From contig JASCPG010000007.1 in assembly GCA_029960085.1 (NCBI GenBank), forward strand, positions 1 to 63,851: 63,851 nt of DNA, in the 5' to 3' direction. The translations under genes were made by a program, and so were the position numbers. The number at the start of each line of letters is the position of its first letter. The stretch's first letter is position 1. Under the pieces are notes generated by a model. The model made no database searches and was not told the origin of the DNA. It worked only from the letters and a program-made list of their open reading frames with translations. The stretch is from Microbacteriaceae bacterium PS02067 (lineage in GTDB: Bacteria; Actinomycetota; Actinomycetes; Actinomycetales; Microbacteriaceae). Below, one piece after another: positions 51,994 to 61,452 of this stretch.

Positions 51994-54633
51994 GTGACGG
52001 ACTCCGGAAAGCCTACCCTCCTCGTCGTCGACGGCCATTCGCTCGCCTACCGCGCGTTCTTCGCGCTCCCGGTCGACAACTTCTCCACGAAGGACGGACA
52101 GCACACGAACGGGATCTACGGGTTCCTGTCGATGTTCGTGAACCTCGTCAAGGCCGAGAAGCCGACGCACCTCGCCGTCGCGTTCGACACGTCGCGGCAC
52201 TCGTTCCGCACGGACCAGTACCCCGAGTACAAGGCGACCCGTTCCGAGTCGCCCGCGGAGTTCAAGGGCCAGATCCCGCTCCTGCAGGACTGCCTTGCCG
52301 CGATGAACGTCACGGTGCTGACGAAGGAGGGGATCGAGGCCGACGACATCCTCGCGACGCTCGCCACGGAGGGCGCGGCACAGGGCTTCGACGTCCTCGT
52401 GTGCTCCGGCGACCGTGACACGATCCAGCTCGTCACCGACGACGTCACCCTGCTCTACCCGAGCGTGCAGGGCGTGTCGCAGCTGAAGCGGTACACGCCT
52501 GATGCGGTCGTCGAGAAGTACGGACTGCCCCCGGCGAACTATCCCGACATCGCAGCGCTCGTCGGCGAGACGAGCGACAACCTGCCGGGCGTCCCCAAGG
52601 TCGGGGAGAAGACCGCCGTCAAGTGGCTCACGCAGTGGGGGACGCTCGACGCGCTCCTCGAGAACGCCGACAAGATCACGGGCGTCGTCGGCGGGAACCT
52701 GCGCGAACACCTCGACGACGTGCGCCGCAACCGGTCCCTGAATGCGCTCCTGCGCGACGTCGACCTGCCGGTCGCACCCACCGACCTCGCCGTGCAGCCG
52801 ATCGACGCGCAGGCGGTCCGCGACATCTTCGCGCGGCTCGAGTTCCGAACACTCCTGCCCCGGGTCTTCGAGGCGATGGAGGCCGACGCCGACGAGGCGG
52901 CCGCGGCGTCCGAACCGCTCGTCTCCGCCCCCGTCGCGGAGCAGCTCGATGACGACGCCATCGCCGCGTGGGTCGCCGACCAGAGCGGCGAGCTCGCCCT
53001 CACACTGGCGCTCGACGGGGGAGTGCCCTCCCGCATCGGCGTGGCGTCGTCGGATGCCGCGGTCGAGGCGGACTGGACGGCCGAGGTCGCCCGTGCCCTC
53101 ACGCCGTGGCTCGAGGGCGACGAGCCGAAGGTCGTCACGGACGCCAAGCCGCAGGTGAAGGCCCTTCGCCGCGTCGGCATCCGACTGGGAGGCCTCGCGT
53201 TCGACCCGCTGCTGGCCGGCTGGCTCCTGCGCCCCAGCTTCCCCGACAAGGGGCTCGGCGACCTCGTCGACCGGTATCTCGACGAGAAGCTCCCCGAAGC
53301 CGACCCGACTCAGCTCGTCCCCGAGACCGAGGGCGCCACACCCGGGCAGCTCGGGTGGTACGCGCTGCGCGTCACCGAGGCGATCCGGCACGAGATGCCG
53401 GCGTCCGTGGCATCCGTCCTCGCCGACATCGAGCTGCCGACCCTCGACACCCTCGCCGACATGGAGATCGCGGGCGTCGCGATCTCGCACGACAAGCTGT
53501 CCGCGTTCTCCGCGGAGCTCGCAGCGCGGTCGGAGGACATCGCCCAGCGCGCGTACGCCGAGATCGGCCGCGAAGTGAACCTCGGTTCGCCCAAGCAGCT
53601 GCAGGACGTCCTGTTCGAACAGCTCGAACTGCCGAAGACCCGGAAGACGAAGACCGGATATTCGACGGATGCCGCCGTGCTGGCCGATCTGCAGGAGTCG
53701 AACCCGCACCCGTTCCTCGATCTGCTTCTCCAGCACCGCGAGGCGACGAAGCTCCGCCAGATCATCGAGTCACTCGACGTCGCGATCGGGGCGGACGGAC
53801 GCGCCCACACGACGTACGTGCAGACGGGCAGCCAGACGGGGCGTCTGTCGAGCACCGATCCGAACCTGCAGAACATCCCGATCCGGAACGAGGAATCCCA
53901 CCGCATCCGGGCCGCGTTCGAGGTGGGAACCGACTACGAGACGCTCCTCACCGCCGACTATTCGCAGATCGAGATGCGCATCATGGCGCACCTGTCGGGC
54001 GACGAAGGATTGATCGAAGCGTTCAACTCGGGCGAGGACCTGCACCGCTTCGTCGGTGCACGGGTCTTCGGCGTGGAGCCCGCGGACGTCACCCCCGCGA
54101 TGCGCACGAAGGTGAAGGCGATGAGCTACGGCCTCGTGTACGGGCTCAGCGCGTTCGGGCTGTCGAAGCAGCTGCGCATCGACCAGTCCGAGGCGAAGCT
54201 GCTCATGACGGAGTACTTCGCCCGCTTCGGCGCCGTGCGCGATTACCTGCGCTCCTCCGTGCAGCAGGCGCGTATCGACGGCTACACCGAGACGATCTTC
54301 GGACGCCGGCGCCCCTTCCCCGACCTCGGCAGCCCCAACCGTGTGCTCCGCGAGAACGCGGAACGCGCGGCGTTGAACGCCCCGATCCAGGGGTCCGCGG
54401 CCGACATCATGAAGATCGCGCTGTTCCACATCCACGACGAGCTCACCTCCTCGGGGCTGCGCTCGCGCGTGCTCCTGCAGATCCACGACGAGCTCGTCGT
54501 CGAGGTCGCGGCAGGGGAGTGGGATGCCGTCGAGGAGATCGTCCGCGCCCGCATGGGTGACGCGGCGGAGCTCTCCGTACCGCTCGATGTCCAGATCGGC
54601 CGCGGCGAGAACTGGGACGTCGCCGGGCACTGA
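51994..54633 (+). CDS. polA: DNA polymerase I
   Basis: 879 aa, GTG start. The N-terminal 5'-3' nuclease domain has LLVVDGHSLAYRAFFA and GIEADDILATLA. The polymerase has motif A ADYSQIEMRIMAHLSGD, motif B KAMSYGLVYGLSAFGLS and motif C QIHDELVVEV. The central 3'-5' exonuclease domain lacks the DxE motif (it reads ALTLALDGGVPS), so there is no proofreading, as in other actinobacterial PolA. Confidence 0.96.
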   Translation: MTDSGKPTLLVVDGHSLAYRAFFALPVDNFSTKDGQHTNGIYGFLSMFVNLVKAEKPTHLAVAFDTSRHSFRTDQYPEYKATRSESPAEFKGQIPLLQDCLAAMNVTVLTKEGIEADDILATLATEGAAQGFDVLVCSGDRDTIQLVTDDVTLLYPSVQGVSQLKRYTPDAVVEKYGLPPANYPDIAALVGETSDNLPGVPKVGEKTAVKWLTQWGTLDALLENADKITGVVGGNLREHLDDVRRNRSLNALLRDVDLPVAPTDLAVQPIDAQAVRDIFARLEFRTLLPRVFEAMEADADEAAAASEPLVSAPVAEQLDDDAIAAWVADQSGELALTLALDGGVPSRIGVASSDAAVEADWTAEVARALTPWLEGDEPKVVTDAKPQVKALRRVGIRLGGLAFDPLLAGWLLRPSFPDKGLGDLVDRYLDEKLPEADPTQLVPETEGATPGQLGWYALRVTEAIRHEMPASVASVLADIELPTLDTLADMEIAGVAISHDKLSAFSAELAARSEDIAQRAYAEIGREVNLGSPKQLQDVLFEQLELPKTRKTKTGYSTDAAVLADLQESNPHPFLDLLLQHREATKLRQIIESLDVAIGADGRAHTTYVQTGSQTGRLSSTDPNLQNIPIRNEESHRIRAAFEVGTDYETLLTADYSQIEMRIMAHLSGDEGLIEAFNSGEDLHRFVGARVFGVEPADVTPAMRTKVKAMSYGLVYGLSAFGLSKQLRIDQSEAKLLMTEYFARFGAVRDYLRSSVQQARIDGYTETIFGRRRPFPDLGSPNRVLRENAERAALNAPIQGSAADIMKIALFHIHDELTSSGLRSRVLLQIHDELVVEVAAGEWDAVEEIVRARMGDAAELSVPLDVQIGRGENWDVAGH

Positions 54634-54671
54634 CGACACGGGGCAGGGTGCTCCGGGCGCACCTGTGCGAT

Positions 54672-54677
54672 TAGGCT
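54672..54677 (+). promoter_or_regulatory. -10 box for the DUF885 gene, leaderless layout
   Basis: TAGGCT ends six bases before the ATG. Confidence 0.6.
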
Positions 54678-54683
54678 CGAAGG

Positions 54684-56360
54684 ATGACTGACGCCCCCCG
54701 CATCGCCACGCCCATCGACACGATCGCCGAGGCCTGGGTCGACGACATCGCCGAACTCGCCCCCACCGCCGCCACCTACATCGGCCGATTCGAGCACAAC
54801 GGACGCCTCGACGACCTCTCTCCGGAGGGCCACGCCCGCCGGTACGACGCCGCGAAGGCGACGCTCGCCGCCCTCGAGGCGGCCGAGCCGGTCGATGATG
54901 TCGACGTCGTCACGAAGGCCGACCTCGCCGCGACGCTGCGCCTTCAGCTCGAACTCCACGACGCGGGCGATCACCTCCGCGACGTCAACGTGATCGCCTC
55001 GCCCGCGCAGGACCTGCGGGCCGTTTTCGACCTCATGCCGACCGACACGGTCGAGGATTGGGCGGTCATCTCCGAGCGGCTGAGCGCGATCCCCGCCGCC
55101 CTCGACGGCTACGTGCAGACCCTCCGCGAGGGCATCGCGACGGGCACGGTCCCCGCCCGCCGCCAGGTCACCGAGGTCGTCACGCAGATCGCCCGTTACA
55201 CCTCCGACGCCGGCTTCTTCGCCTCGTTCGCTCAGGACGCCGCGCCCGCGGAGGGGCATCTCCCCGCATCTCTCGCACGCGGCCTCTCGGAGCACGCGGG
55301 CGCCGCCCGTGTCGCGTACGACGAACTGGCATCCTTCCTCTCGCGAGAGCTCGCCCCTGCCGCCACTCTGCAGGACGGCGTCGGTCGCGACCTGTACGCC
55401 CTCCACTCGCGCCGCTTCCTCGGTGCCGAGATCGACCTCGACGAGACGTACGACTGGGGCGTGGAAGAACTCGCGCGCATGGTCGCCGAGCAGGAGTCGA
55501 TCGCGAACGAGATCCTCCCCGGTGCGGGGGTGGAAGAGGCCGTCGCCTTCCTCGAGAAGGATGAGAGCCGGAAGCTCCACGGCACCGAAGCTCTGCAGCG
55601 CTGGATGCAGGAGACGAGCGATCGCGCCGTGGCCGAGCTCGGCGCGACGCACTTCGACATCCCCGACCCGATCCGGCGCCTCGAGTGCATGATCGCGCCG
55701 ACGAACGAGGGCGGCATCTATTACACGGGCCCCACCGACGACTTCTCCCGCCCCGGCCGCATGTGGTGGTCGGTTCCCGAGGGGGTCGACTCGTTCGACA
55801 CGTGGCGCGAGCTCACGACCGTCTACCACGAGGGTGTTCCGGGCCATCACCTGCAGATCGCCCAGGCCGTCTACAACCGCGCCGAGCTGAACTCGTGGCG
55901 GCGGCTGCTCGCCGGCTCGAGCGGCCACGCCGAGGGCTGGGCGCTGTACGCCGAGCGTCTCATGGAGCAGCTCGGCTACCTCGATGACCCTGCCGACCGT
56001 CTCGGCATGCTCGACGGACAGCGCATGCGTGCGGCGCGCGTCGTCCTCGACATCGGCGTTCACCTCGGCAAGCCGCGCCTCGACGGCGCCGGCACGTGGG
56101 ATGCCGATTACGCCCTCGACTTCATGCGGCGGAACGTCAACATGCCCGACGAGTTCGTGCAGTTCGAGGTGAACCGCTACCTCGGCTGGCCGGGCCAGGC
56201 CCCGTCGTACAAGGTCGGTCAGCGCATCTGGGAGCAGATCCGCGACGAGGCGATGGAGCGCGAAGGCGACGACTTCGACATCAAGCGCTTCCACATGCGG
56301 GCCCTGCGCCTGGGTGGTGTCGGACTCGACACGCTCCGCATGGCCCTCGCCCGCGGCTGA
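54684..56360 (+). CDS. DUF885 protein, probable zinc peptidase
   Basis: 558 aa, cytoplasmic form with no signal peptide. The zinc-type motif VYHEGVPGHHLQIAQA and a second SSGHAEGWALYAERLMEQLG are present, placing it in the DUF885 metallopeptidase-like group. Some members of this group have been suggested to act on small peptides. Substrate unknown. Confidence 0.88.
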   Translation: MTDAPRIATPIDTIAEAWVDDIAELAPTAATYIGRFEHNGRLDDLSPEGHARRYDAAKATLAALEAAEPVDDVDVVTKADLAATLRLQLELHDAGDHLRDVNVIASPAQDLRAVFDLMPTDTVEDWAVISERLSAIPAALDGYVQTLREGIATGTVPARRQVTEVVTQIARYTSDAGFFASFAQDAAPAEGHLPASLARGLSEHAGAARVAYDELASFLSRELAPAATLQDGVGRDLYALHSRRFLGAEIDLDETYDWGVEELARMVAEQESIANEILPGAGVEEAVAFLEKDESRKLHGTEALQRWMQETSDRAVAELGATHFDIPDPIRRLECMIAPTNEGGIYYTGPTDDFSRPGRMWWSVPEGVDSFDTWRELTTVYHEGVPGHHLQIAQAVYNRAELNSWRRLLAGSSGHAEGWALYAERLMEQLGYLDDPADRLGMLDGQRMRAARVVLDIGVHLGKPRLDGAGTWDADYALDFMRRNVNMPDEFVQFEVNRYLGWPGQAPSYKVGQRIWEQIRDEAMEREGDDFDIKRFHMRALRLGGVGLDTLRMALARG

Positions 56361-56414
56361 GCCCTCGGGCGCGCCCGCGGGAATGCCGACGGACGGACGA
56401 CGGTTCACATTCTC

Positions 56415-57449
56415 ATGAATGAAATCCAGCTGGGTCTCGACACGTTCGGCGATGTCACGATCGGTGACGACGGCGAACGTGTCAGCGACGCTCAGACGAT
56501 CCGCGACATCGTCGACCAGGCGGTGCTCGCCGACGAGGTCGGTCTGTCGTTCTTCGGGGTGGGGGAGCACCACCGGCACGAGTTCGCCGTGTCGAGCCCC
56601 GAGATCGTGCTGGCCGCAGCCGCCGCCCGCACGGAACAGATCCACCTCGGGACGGCCGTCACGGTGCTCTCGAGCGACGACCCGGTCCGCGTGTACGAAC
56701 GTTTCGCGACCCTCGACGCCCTCTCGCGGGGGCGCGCCGAGGTCATCCTCGGGCGCGGCTCGTTCACCGAGTCGTTCCCCCTGTTCGGCTACGACCTGAG
56801 GGACTACGAGGTCCTCTTCGAGGAGAAGCTCGATCTCTTCTCACAGCTGCTCACGGAGAAGCCCGTGACGTGGGAGGGCACGACACGGGCGTCCCTGACG
56901 AACGCCGACGTCTTCCCGAAGACGGAGCACGGCATCCGCGCCTGGGTCGGTGTCGGGGGCTCTCCCGAATCCGTCATACGCACCGCACGGTACGGGTACG
57001 GACTCATGCTCGCGATCATCGGCGGCGCGGCGGCGCGGTTCCGGCCGTACGTCGACCTGTACCACCGCTCGCTCGACTCGTTCGGGCGCGACCGGCTGCC
57101 CGTCGGCATCCACTCGCCGGGACACGTCGCCGACACCGACGAGCAGGCGTGGGAGGAGCTCTACCCCGCGATGGAGGCGAACCGCAACGCGATCGGCGCG
57201 GAGCGGGGATGGCCGCCCTACAGCCGTCTGCAGTTCCAGCAGGACATCGGCCCCGACGGCGCGATCTACGCCGGTTCGCCCGAGACGGTGGCGCGCAAGA
57301 TCGCCGCGACGGTCAAGACGCTCGGCGCCGACCGGTTCGACCTCAAGTACGCCAACGGCACGCTGTCGCACGCCAAGATGCTCCGGTCGATCGAGCTCTA
57401 CGGCACGCGGGTGGCACCGATCGTGCGCGACCTGCTGGCCTCCGCCTGA
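56415..57449 (+). CDS. Luciferase-like (LLM) flavin-dependent oxidoreductase
   Basis: 344 aa. The bacterial luciferase-like TIM barrel is recognisable from IQLGLDTFGDVT, FFGVGEHHRHEFAVSSPEI, ALSRGRAEVILGRGSF and YAGSPETVARKIA. Cofactor is FMN or F420 and the substrate is unknown. The MFS gene follows after 13 bases. Confidence 0.92.
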   Translation: MNEIQLGLDTFGDVTIGDDGERVSDAQTIRDIVDQAVLADEVGLSFFGVGEHHRHEFAVSSPEIVLAAAAARTEQIHLGTAVTVLSSDDPVRVYERFATLDALSRGRAEVILGRGSFTESFPLFGYDLRDYEVLFEEKLDLFSQLLTEKPVTWEGTTRASLTNADVFPKTEHGIRAWVGVGGSPESVIRTARYGYGLMLAIIGGAAARFRPYVDLYHRSLDSFGRDRLPVGIHSPGHVADTDEQAWEELYPAMEANRNAIGAERGWPPYSRLQFQQDIGPDGAIYAGSPETVARKIAATVKTLGADRFDLKYANGTLSHAKMLRSIELYGTRVAPIVRDLLASA

Positions 57450-57456
57450 GTAGCAT

Positions 57457-57473
57457 GCATCCATGACGGATGC
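57457..57473 (+). promoter_or_regulatory. Small inverted repeat enclosing the MFS start codon
   Basis: GCATCC-ATGAC-GGATGC; the loop contains the ATG at 57463. In RNA this could hide the start codon. The arms are copies of the GGATGCC motif. Confidence 0.45.
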
Positions 57474-58833
57474 CTCGCCGCGCACCGAGCAATCGGTGGC
57501 CGGTCGCCTCGACGCCCTCCCGTTCACGCGCGCCCACGCGCGCGTGCTCACCGGCTCCGGGGTGGGCTGGGCCCTGGATGCCATGGACGTCGGCCTCGTC
57601 TCGTTCGTGCTCGCCGCCCTCATCGCGGAATGGTCGCTGACGGGGGAGCAGGCGTCCTGGATCGCGTCGGCGGGCTTCGTCGGCATGGCGATCGGGGCGA
57701 GCCTCGGCGGCCTGCTCGCCGACCGGTTCGGGCGGCGGTCCGTGTTCGCCGTGACGCTGCTCGTCTACGGCCTCGCGACCGGTGCGAGCGCGCTCGTCGG
57801 CGGTCTCGCGGCGCTCATCGCGCTGCGCGTCGTCGTCGGCCTCGGCCTCGGCGCCGAACTGCCGGTCGCGAGCACGTATGTGAGCGAGCTCGCACCGGCC
57901 CGCATGCGTGGACGGCTCATCGTCGTGCTCGAGGCGTTCTGGGCGGTCGGCTGGACGGCCGCCGCTCTCATCGGCTACTTCGTCATCCCGAACGTCGACG
58001 ACGGGTGGCGATGGGCGTTCGCCCTCGGAGCGATCCCCGCGGTGTACGCGCTGATCGTCCGTTGGGGGCTGCCGGAATCACCGCGCTGGCTCGAACGGCA
58101 GGGTCGGCACGCGGAGGCGGCGCGGGTCGTCGCGACGTTCGAAGCCTCCGCGGCGGTCGCGGCTCCGAGTTCGCAGAAGGCCGAGTCGTCGCCGGCGGCG
58201 ACCACCGCGCCGCCCGCCGTCGCCGCGAACGCCGCACGTCGCCTGTCGTCCCTCTGGTCGGCCGAGTTCCGCGTGCGCACCGCGGCGCTCTGGGCCGTCT
58301 GGTTCTGCGTCAACTTCTCGTACTACGGCGCGTTCATCTGGATCCCGTCGATCCTGTTCGCCCAGGGCTACGACCTCGTGAAGTCGTTCGGGTTCACGCT
58401 CATCATCACGCTCGCGCAGCTTCCGGGCTACGCGCTCGCGGCTTGGCTCATCGAAGTGTGGGGGCGCCGCGCCACGCTGTCGGTGTTCCTCGCGGGGTCG
58501 GCCGCTTCGGCGCTCATCTTCGGGACTGCGACGAGTGAAGGCGTCATCATCGCCGCAGGGATGGCGCTGTCGTTCTTCAACCTGGGGGCGTGGGGCGCGC
58601 TGTACGCTGCGACCCCCGAGAACTACCCGACCTCGCTGCGTGCCACGGGCTCTGGATGGGCGGCCGGTGTCGGACGTATCGCGTCGATCATCGCGCCGCT
58701 GTCCGTGCCGTGGCTCCTCCGGGCGGGCGGCACACCGCTCCTGTTCGCGGTGTTCGGTGCCTTCTTCGTCGTCGCTGCCGCTGCGACGTGGGGGCTCGCC
58801 GACCGTCGCGGCGTCGCGCTCGACGACCGCTGA
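57463..58833 (+). CDS. MFS transporter, NiaP/aromatic-acid symporter type
   Basis: 456 aa, 12 predicted membrane segments. GWALDAMDVGLVSFVLAAL in segment 1 and LADRFGRRSVF between segments 2 and 3 fit the AAHS/NiaP-like group of acid importers. A long polar loop at about residues 225-265 separates the halves. Substrate cannot be told from sequence; nicotinate or an aromatic acid is possible. Confidence 0.88.
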   Translation: MTDASPRTEQSVAGRLDALPFTRAHARVLTGSGVGWALDAMDVGLVSFVLAALIAEWSLTGEQASWIASAGFVGMAIGASLGGLLADRFGRRSVFAVTLLVYGLATGASALVGGLAALIALRVVVGLGLGAELPVASTYVSELAPARMRGRLIVVLEAFWAVGWTAAALIGYFVIPNVDDGWRWAFALGAIPAVYALIVRWGLPESPRWLERQGRHAEAARVVATFEASAAVAAPSSQKAESSPAATTAPPAVAANAARRLSSLWSAEFRVRTAALWAVWFCVNFSYYGAFIWIPSILFAQGYDLVKSFGFTLIITLAQLPGYALAAWLIEVWGRRATLSVFLAGSAASALIFGTATSEGVIIAAGMALSFFNLGAWGALYAATPENYPTSLRATGSGWAAGVGRIASIIAPLSVPWLLRAGGTPLLFAVFGAFFVVAAAATWGLADRRGVALDDR

Positions 58834-58856
58834 CGCCGGGACCCGCGCGAGGGTCG

Positions 58857-58862
58857 TAGGCT
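58857..58862 (+). promoter_or_regulatory. -10 box for the SGNH hydrolase gene, leaderless layout
   Basis: TAGGCT ends six bases before the GTG start. Confidence 0.6.
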
Positions 58863-58868
58863 CGTCGA

Positions 58869-59630
58869 GTGGCATCCGTACGCTTCGTCGCCATCGGCGA
58901 CTCGTTCACTGAAGGTGTGGGCGATGAGCTCCCCGACGGCGCGGTGCGCGGCTGGGCAGACCTCGTCGCCGAGGGATGGGCGGCGTCGCTCGGCGAGCCG
59001 ATCGAGTACGCGAACCTCGCGATCCGCGGCAAGCTCATCTGGCCGATCGTCGAGCAGCAGCTCGAGCCCGCGCTCGCGCTGAAACCGACGCACCTCTCGT
59101 TCAACGGCGGCGGCAACGACATGCTGCGCCCGCGCACCTCGATCGCGCACATCGCCGACGCGTTCGGCCAGGTGCTGCGCCGCTGCGATGAGGAGGGCGT
59201 TCAGCTGATCCTCCTCTCGGGTGCAAACCCCTCTGCACAGCTGCCCCTCAGCCGGCTGATCCAGCGCCGCGGCGACCTCATGTCGGCCGCGGTCGTGGGG
59301 CGGATCGACGAGCGACCGGATGTCATCCGCGCGCTCAACTGGCCGGATGCCGAGCTGACCGACCCGTCGTTCTGGTCGGAGGACCGACTGCACATGAACA
59401 GCCGCGGGCACCACCGGGTCGCCGCGCGCGTGCTCGAATCGCTCGGCGAGCAGGTCCCCGACGGATGGTGGGCACTGCCCGCGCTGCCGCCCGCGGCGGC
59501 GCTCGCACGGCGCGAGTACTTCCGGGAGCACCTCGGCCCGTGGGTGAAGCGGCGCCTCACCGGAACCTCGTCGGGAGATGGACGGGAGCCGAAGTTCGGC
59601 GGCGGCTGGACCGAGGTCGCTGCGCACTGA
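58869..59630 (+). CDS. SGNH/GDSL hydrolase
   Basis: 253 aa, GTG start, no signal peptide, so intracellular. Block I FVAIGDSFTEGVGDE (Ser), the block III Asn in SFNGGGNDMLRP, and the block V Asp/His in EDRLHMNSRGHHRVA are present. Likely an esterase or lipase-like enzyme of unknown substrate. Confidence 0.92.
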   Translation: MASVRFVAIGDSFTEGVGDELPDGAVRGWADLVAEGWAASLGEPIEYANLAIRGKLIWPIVEQQLEPALALKPTHLSFNGGGNDMLRPRTSIAHIADAFGQVLRRCDEEGVQLILLSGANPSAQLPLSRLIQRRGDLMSAAVVGRIDERPDVIRALNWPDAELTDPSFWSEDRLHMNSRGHHRVAARVLESLGEQVPDGWWALPALPPAAALARREYFREHLGPWVKRRLTGTSSGDGREPKFGGGWTEVAAH

Positions 59631-59652
59631 CGGGCGGTGTCGCGGGCGCGCA

Positions 59653-59682
59653 GGCGGTCACGGGCGGTCACGGGCGGTCACG
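59653..59682 (+). repeat. Three tandem copies of GGCGGTCACG
   Basis: A 10-base unit repeated three times (third copy with one change) in the 155-base gap before the DUF6458 gene. Nothing else is recognisable in the gap apart from the ribosome site. Confidence 0.8.
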
Positions 59683-59785
59683 ACGGAGTGCCACGCCGAC
59701 GAGCCCGGTGTCAAGGGCATCGCCCTGCTGCGGTGGGGTGCGCCAGCATGGTCGCCGTCACCTCTCAACCCGAAGGAGCATCCTC

Positions 59786-60046
59786 ATGAGCATCGGAGCA
59801 GGAGTCTTCCTCTTCGTCATCGGCGCCATTCTGGTCTTCGCCGTCAACGTCGACACGAGCCAGTTCATCGATCTCCACCTGGTCGGCTACATCCTGATGG
59901 GCGCGGGCGTGGTCGTCTTCCTGATCGGCATCGTTCTGCTCTTCCGTCGTCGTTCGACGGAGCAGATCACACACACGGTCGACCCGGTCGCGGGGGAGCG
60001 GGTCACCCGCACCGAGTCACGGTCATCGGGTGACGGGGTCGTCTGA
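59786..60046 (+). CDS. DUF6458 family small membrane protein
   Basis: 86 aa. MSIGAGVFLFVIGAILVFAVNV and a second hydrophobic segment (LVGYILMGAGVVVFLIGIVLLF) are followed by a charged tail. This is the typical DUF6458 layout, role unknown. AAGGAG precedes the ATG. Its last 24 bases overlap the 3' end of the opposing MFS gene. Confidence 0.9.
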   Translation: MSIGAGVFLFVIGAILVFAVNVDTSQFIDLHLVGYILMGAGVVVFLIGIVLLFRRRSTEQITHTVDPVAGERVTRTESRSSGDGVV

Positions 60047-61393
60047 CCCGTGTCCCGCTTTCCCGGATGACCCGCGGGGCTGATCCCATCCAATCAGCAC
60101 GCGGGTCTTCCGGCGTTCTATGACGATGAAGACCCAGCCGAGCACCCACAGCGGCACCTGTGTGAGGAAGGCGAGACGGAAGGCATCCAACCGGTAGGTG
60201 TCGGGCGTTCCCGCGCCCTGCAGGTCGAGCGCGAGCCCGATGGCGAAGATCGCGACGAGCGCGGCAAGGAAGCCACCGACGTTCGTGATGCCGGTCGCCG
60301 TGCTGAGTCGATGCGCGGGGTTGTGGGTGCGGGCGTGATCGAAGGCGATCATCGAGGCCGGTCCGCCCATCGCGAGCGCAAAGGCGAGCACGTAGAGGAG
60401 CCAGAGCGGAGCTGGTCCCGGCCAGACGATGACGAGCATCCACGCGATGAACTGGGTCGCGATCGAGGGGAGCACGAGAGCACGCGAACGCAGGTGCGGA
60501 ATACGCCGGGAGAGGTCGCCCATGACCGGACCGAGGACCATGCCGATGACGACATACGTCGAGAGGACTCCCGCCGCATGAGGCTTCGACAGCCCTTCCC
60601 CGGCCGTGAGGAACGGCATGCCCCACAGCAGGACGAAGGCCGTGCCGGCGAAGGGCGTCGTGAAGTGCGACCAGAACGCGAGGCGTGTGCCCGGGTGCGC
60701 CCAGGCGGCACGGATGCCGACGCCGGTGTCCATCGACGAGCGCACGACCTCGATCGCGCCGGTGTCGGTGTTCACCGAGACATCAGCGGCCCGCTCGGGG
60801 GGATGGTTGCGGATGAAGACGAAGACGAGGATCGCGAAGAGGATGCAGAGGCCCGCGATGCTGCCGAACGCGACCTCCCAACTCGTGGCGTGCAGGAGCG
60901 CGGCGAGCGGGGCGAGGGCGAGGAGCTGCCCGCCCTGGCCGACAAGCCCCGTCAGTTGGCTCATCAAAGGCCCTCGCTGCGCGGGGAACCAGGTGGCGAT
61001 GAGGCGCAGGACGCTCGGGAAGACCGCCGCGTCGCCCGCGCCGATGAGCATACGGGCGAAGATGGCGACGCCGACGCTGGGGGAGAAGGCGAGCGTGAGC
61101 TGGCCGACCGCCATCAGCACCATGCCGATCGTCATGATGGGACGCGCTCCGTACCGGTCGAGCAGCAGGCCGATCGGGATCTGCATCCCGCCGTAGACGG
61201 CGAGTTGCACCACCGCGAACATCGACAGCGTGGCGGCGTCGGCGCCGAAACGCTCCGCCGTGTCGACACCCACCGCCGACAGGGAGGAGCGGTTGATGAC
61301 GGCCAGCATGTAGGCGGCGACTCCGACGCTCCAGATGAACCAGCCACGCCACCCCGGACCCGTGGTGCCGACGGGGGCGGGGGCGGGGATCAC
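60023..61393 (-). CDS. MFS transporter
   Basis: 456 aa, GTG start, 12 membrane segments. LLLDRYGARPIMTIG is the MFS signature loop between segments 2 and 3. A polar central loop of about 35 residues separates the halves. Substrate unknown. The 3' end overlaps the DUF6458 gene tail to tail. Confidence 0.88.
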   Translation of the reverse strand: MIPAPAPVGTTGPGWRGWFIWSVGVAAYMLAVINRSSLSAVGVDTAERFGADAATLSMFAVVQLAVYGGMQIPIGLLLDRYGARPIMTIGMVLMAVGQLTLAFSPSVGVAIFARMLIGAGDAAVFPSVLRLIATWFPAQRGPLMSQLTGLVGQGGQLLALAPLAALLHATSWEVAFGSIAGLCILFAILVFVFIRNHPPERAADVSVNTDTGAIEVVRSSMDTGVGIRAAWAHPGTRLAFWSHFTTPFAGTAFVLLWGMPFLTAGEGLSKPHAAGVLSTYVVIGMVLGPVMGDLSRRIPHLRSRALVLPSIATQFIAWMLVIVWPGPAPLWLLYVLAFALAMGGPASMIAFDHARTHNPAHRLSTATGITNVGGFLAALVAIFAIGLALDLQGAGTPDTYRLDAFRLAFLTQVPLWVLGWVFIVIERRKTRVLIGWDQPRGSSGKAGHGSDDPVTR

Positions 61394-61452
61394 CCCTCAA
61401 CGCTACCCCTCGGGGCATGGCGTCGTGACCCACCGGTGAGCGATCATGGAGC

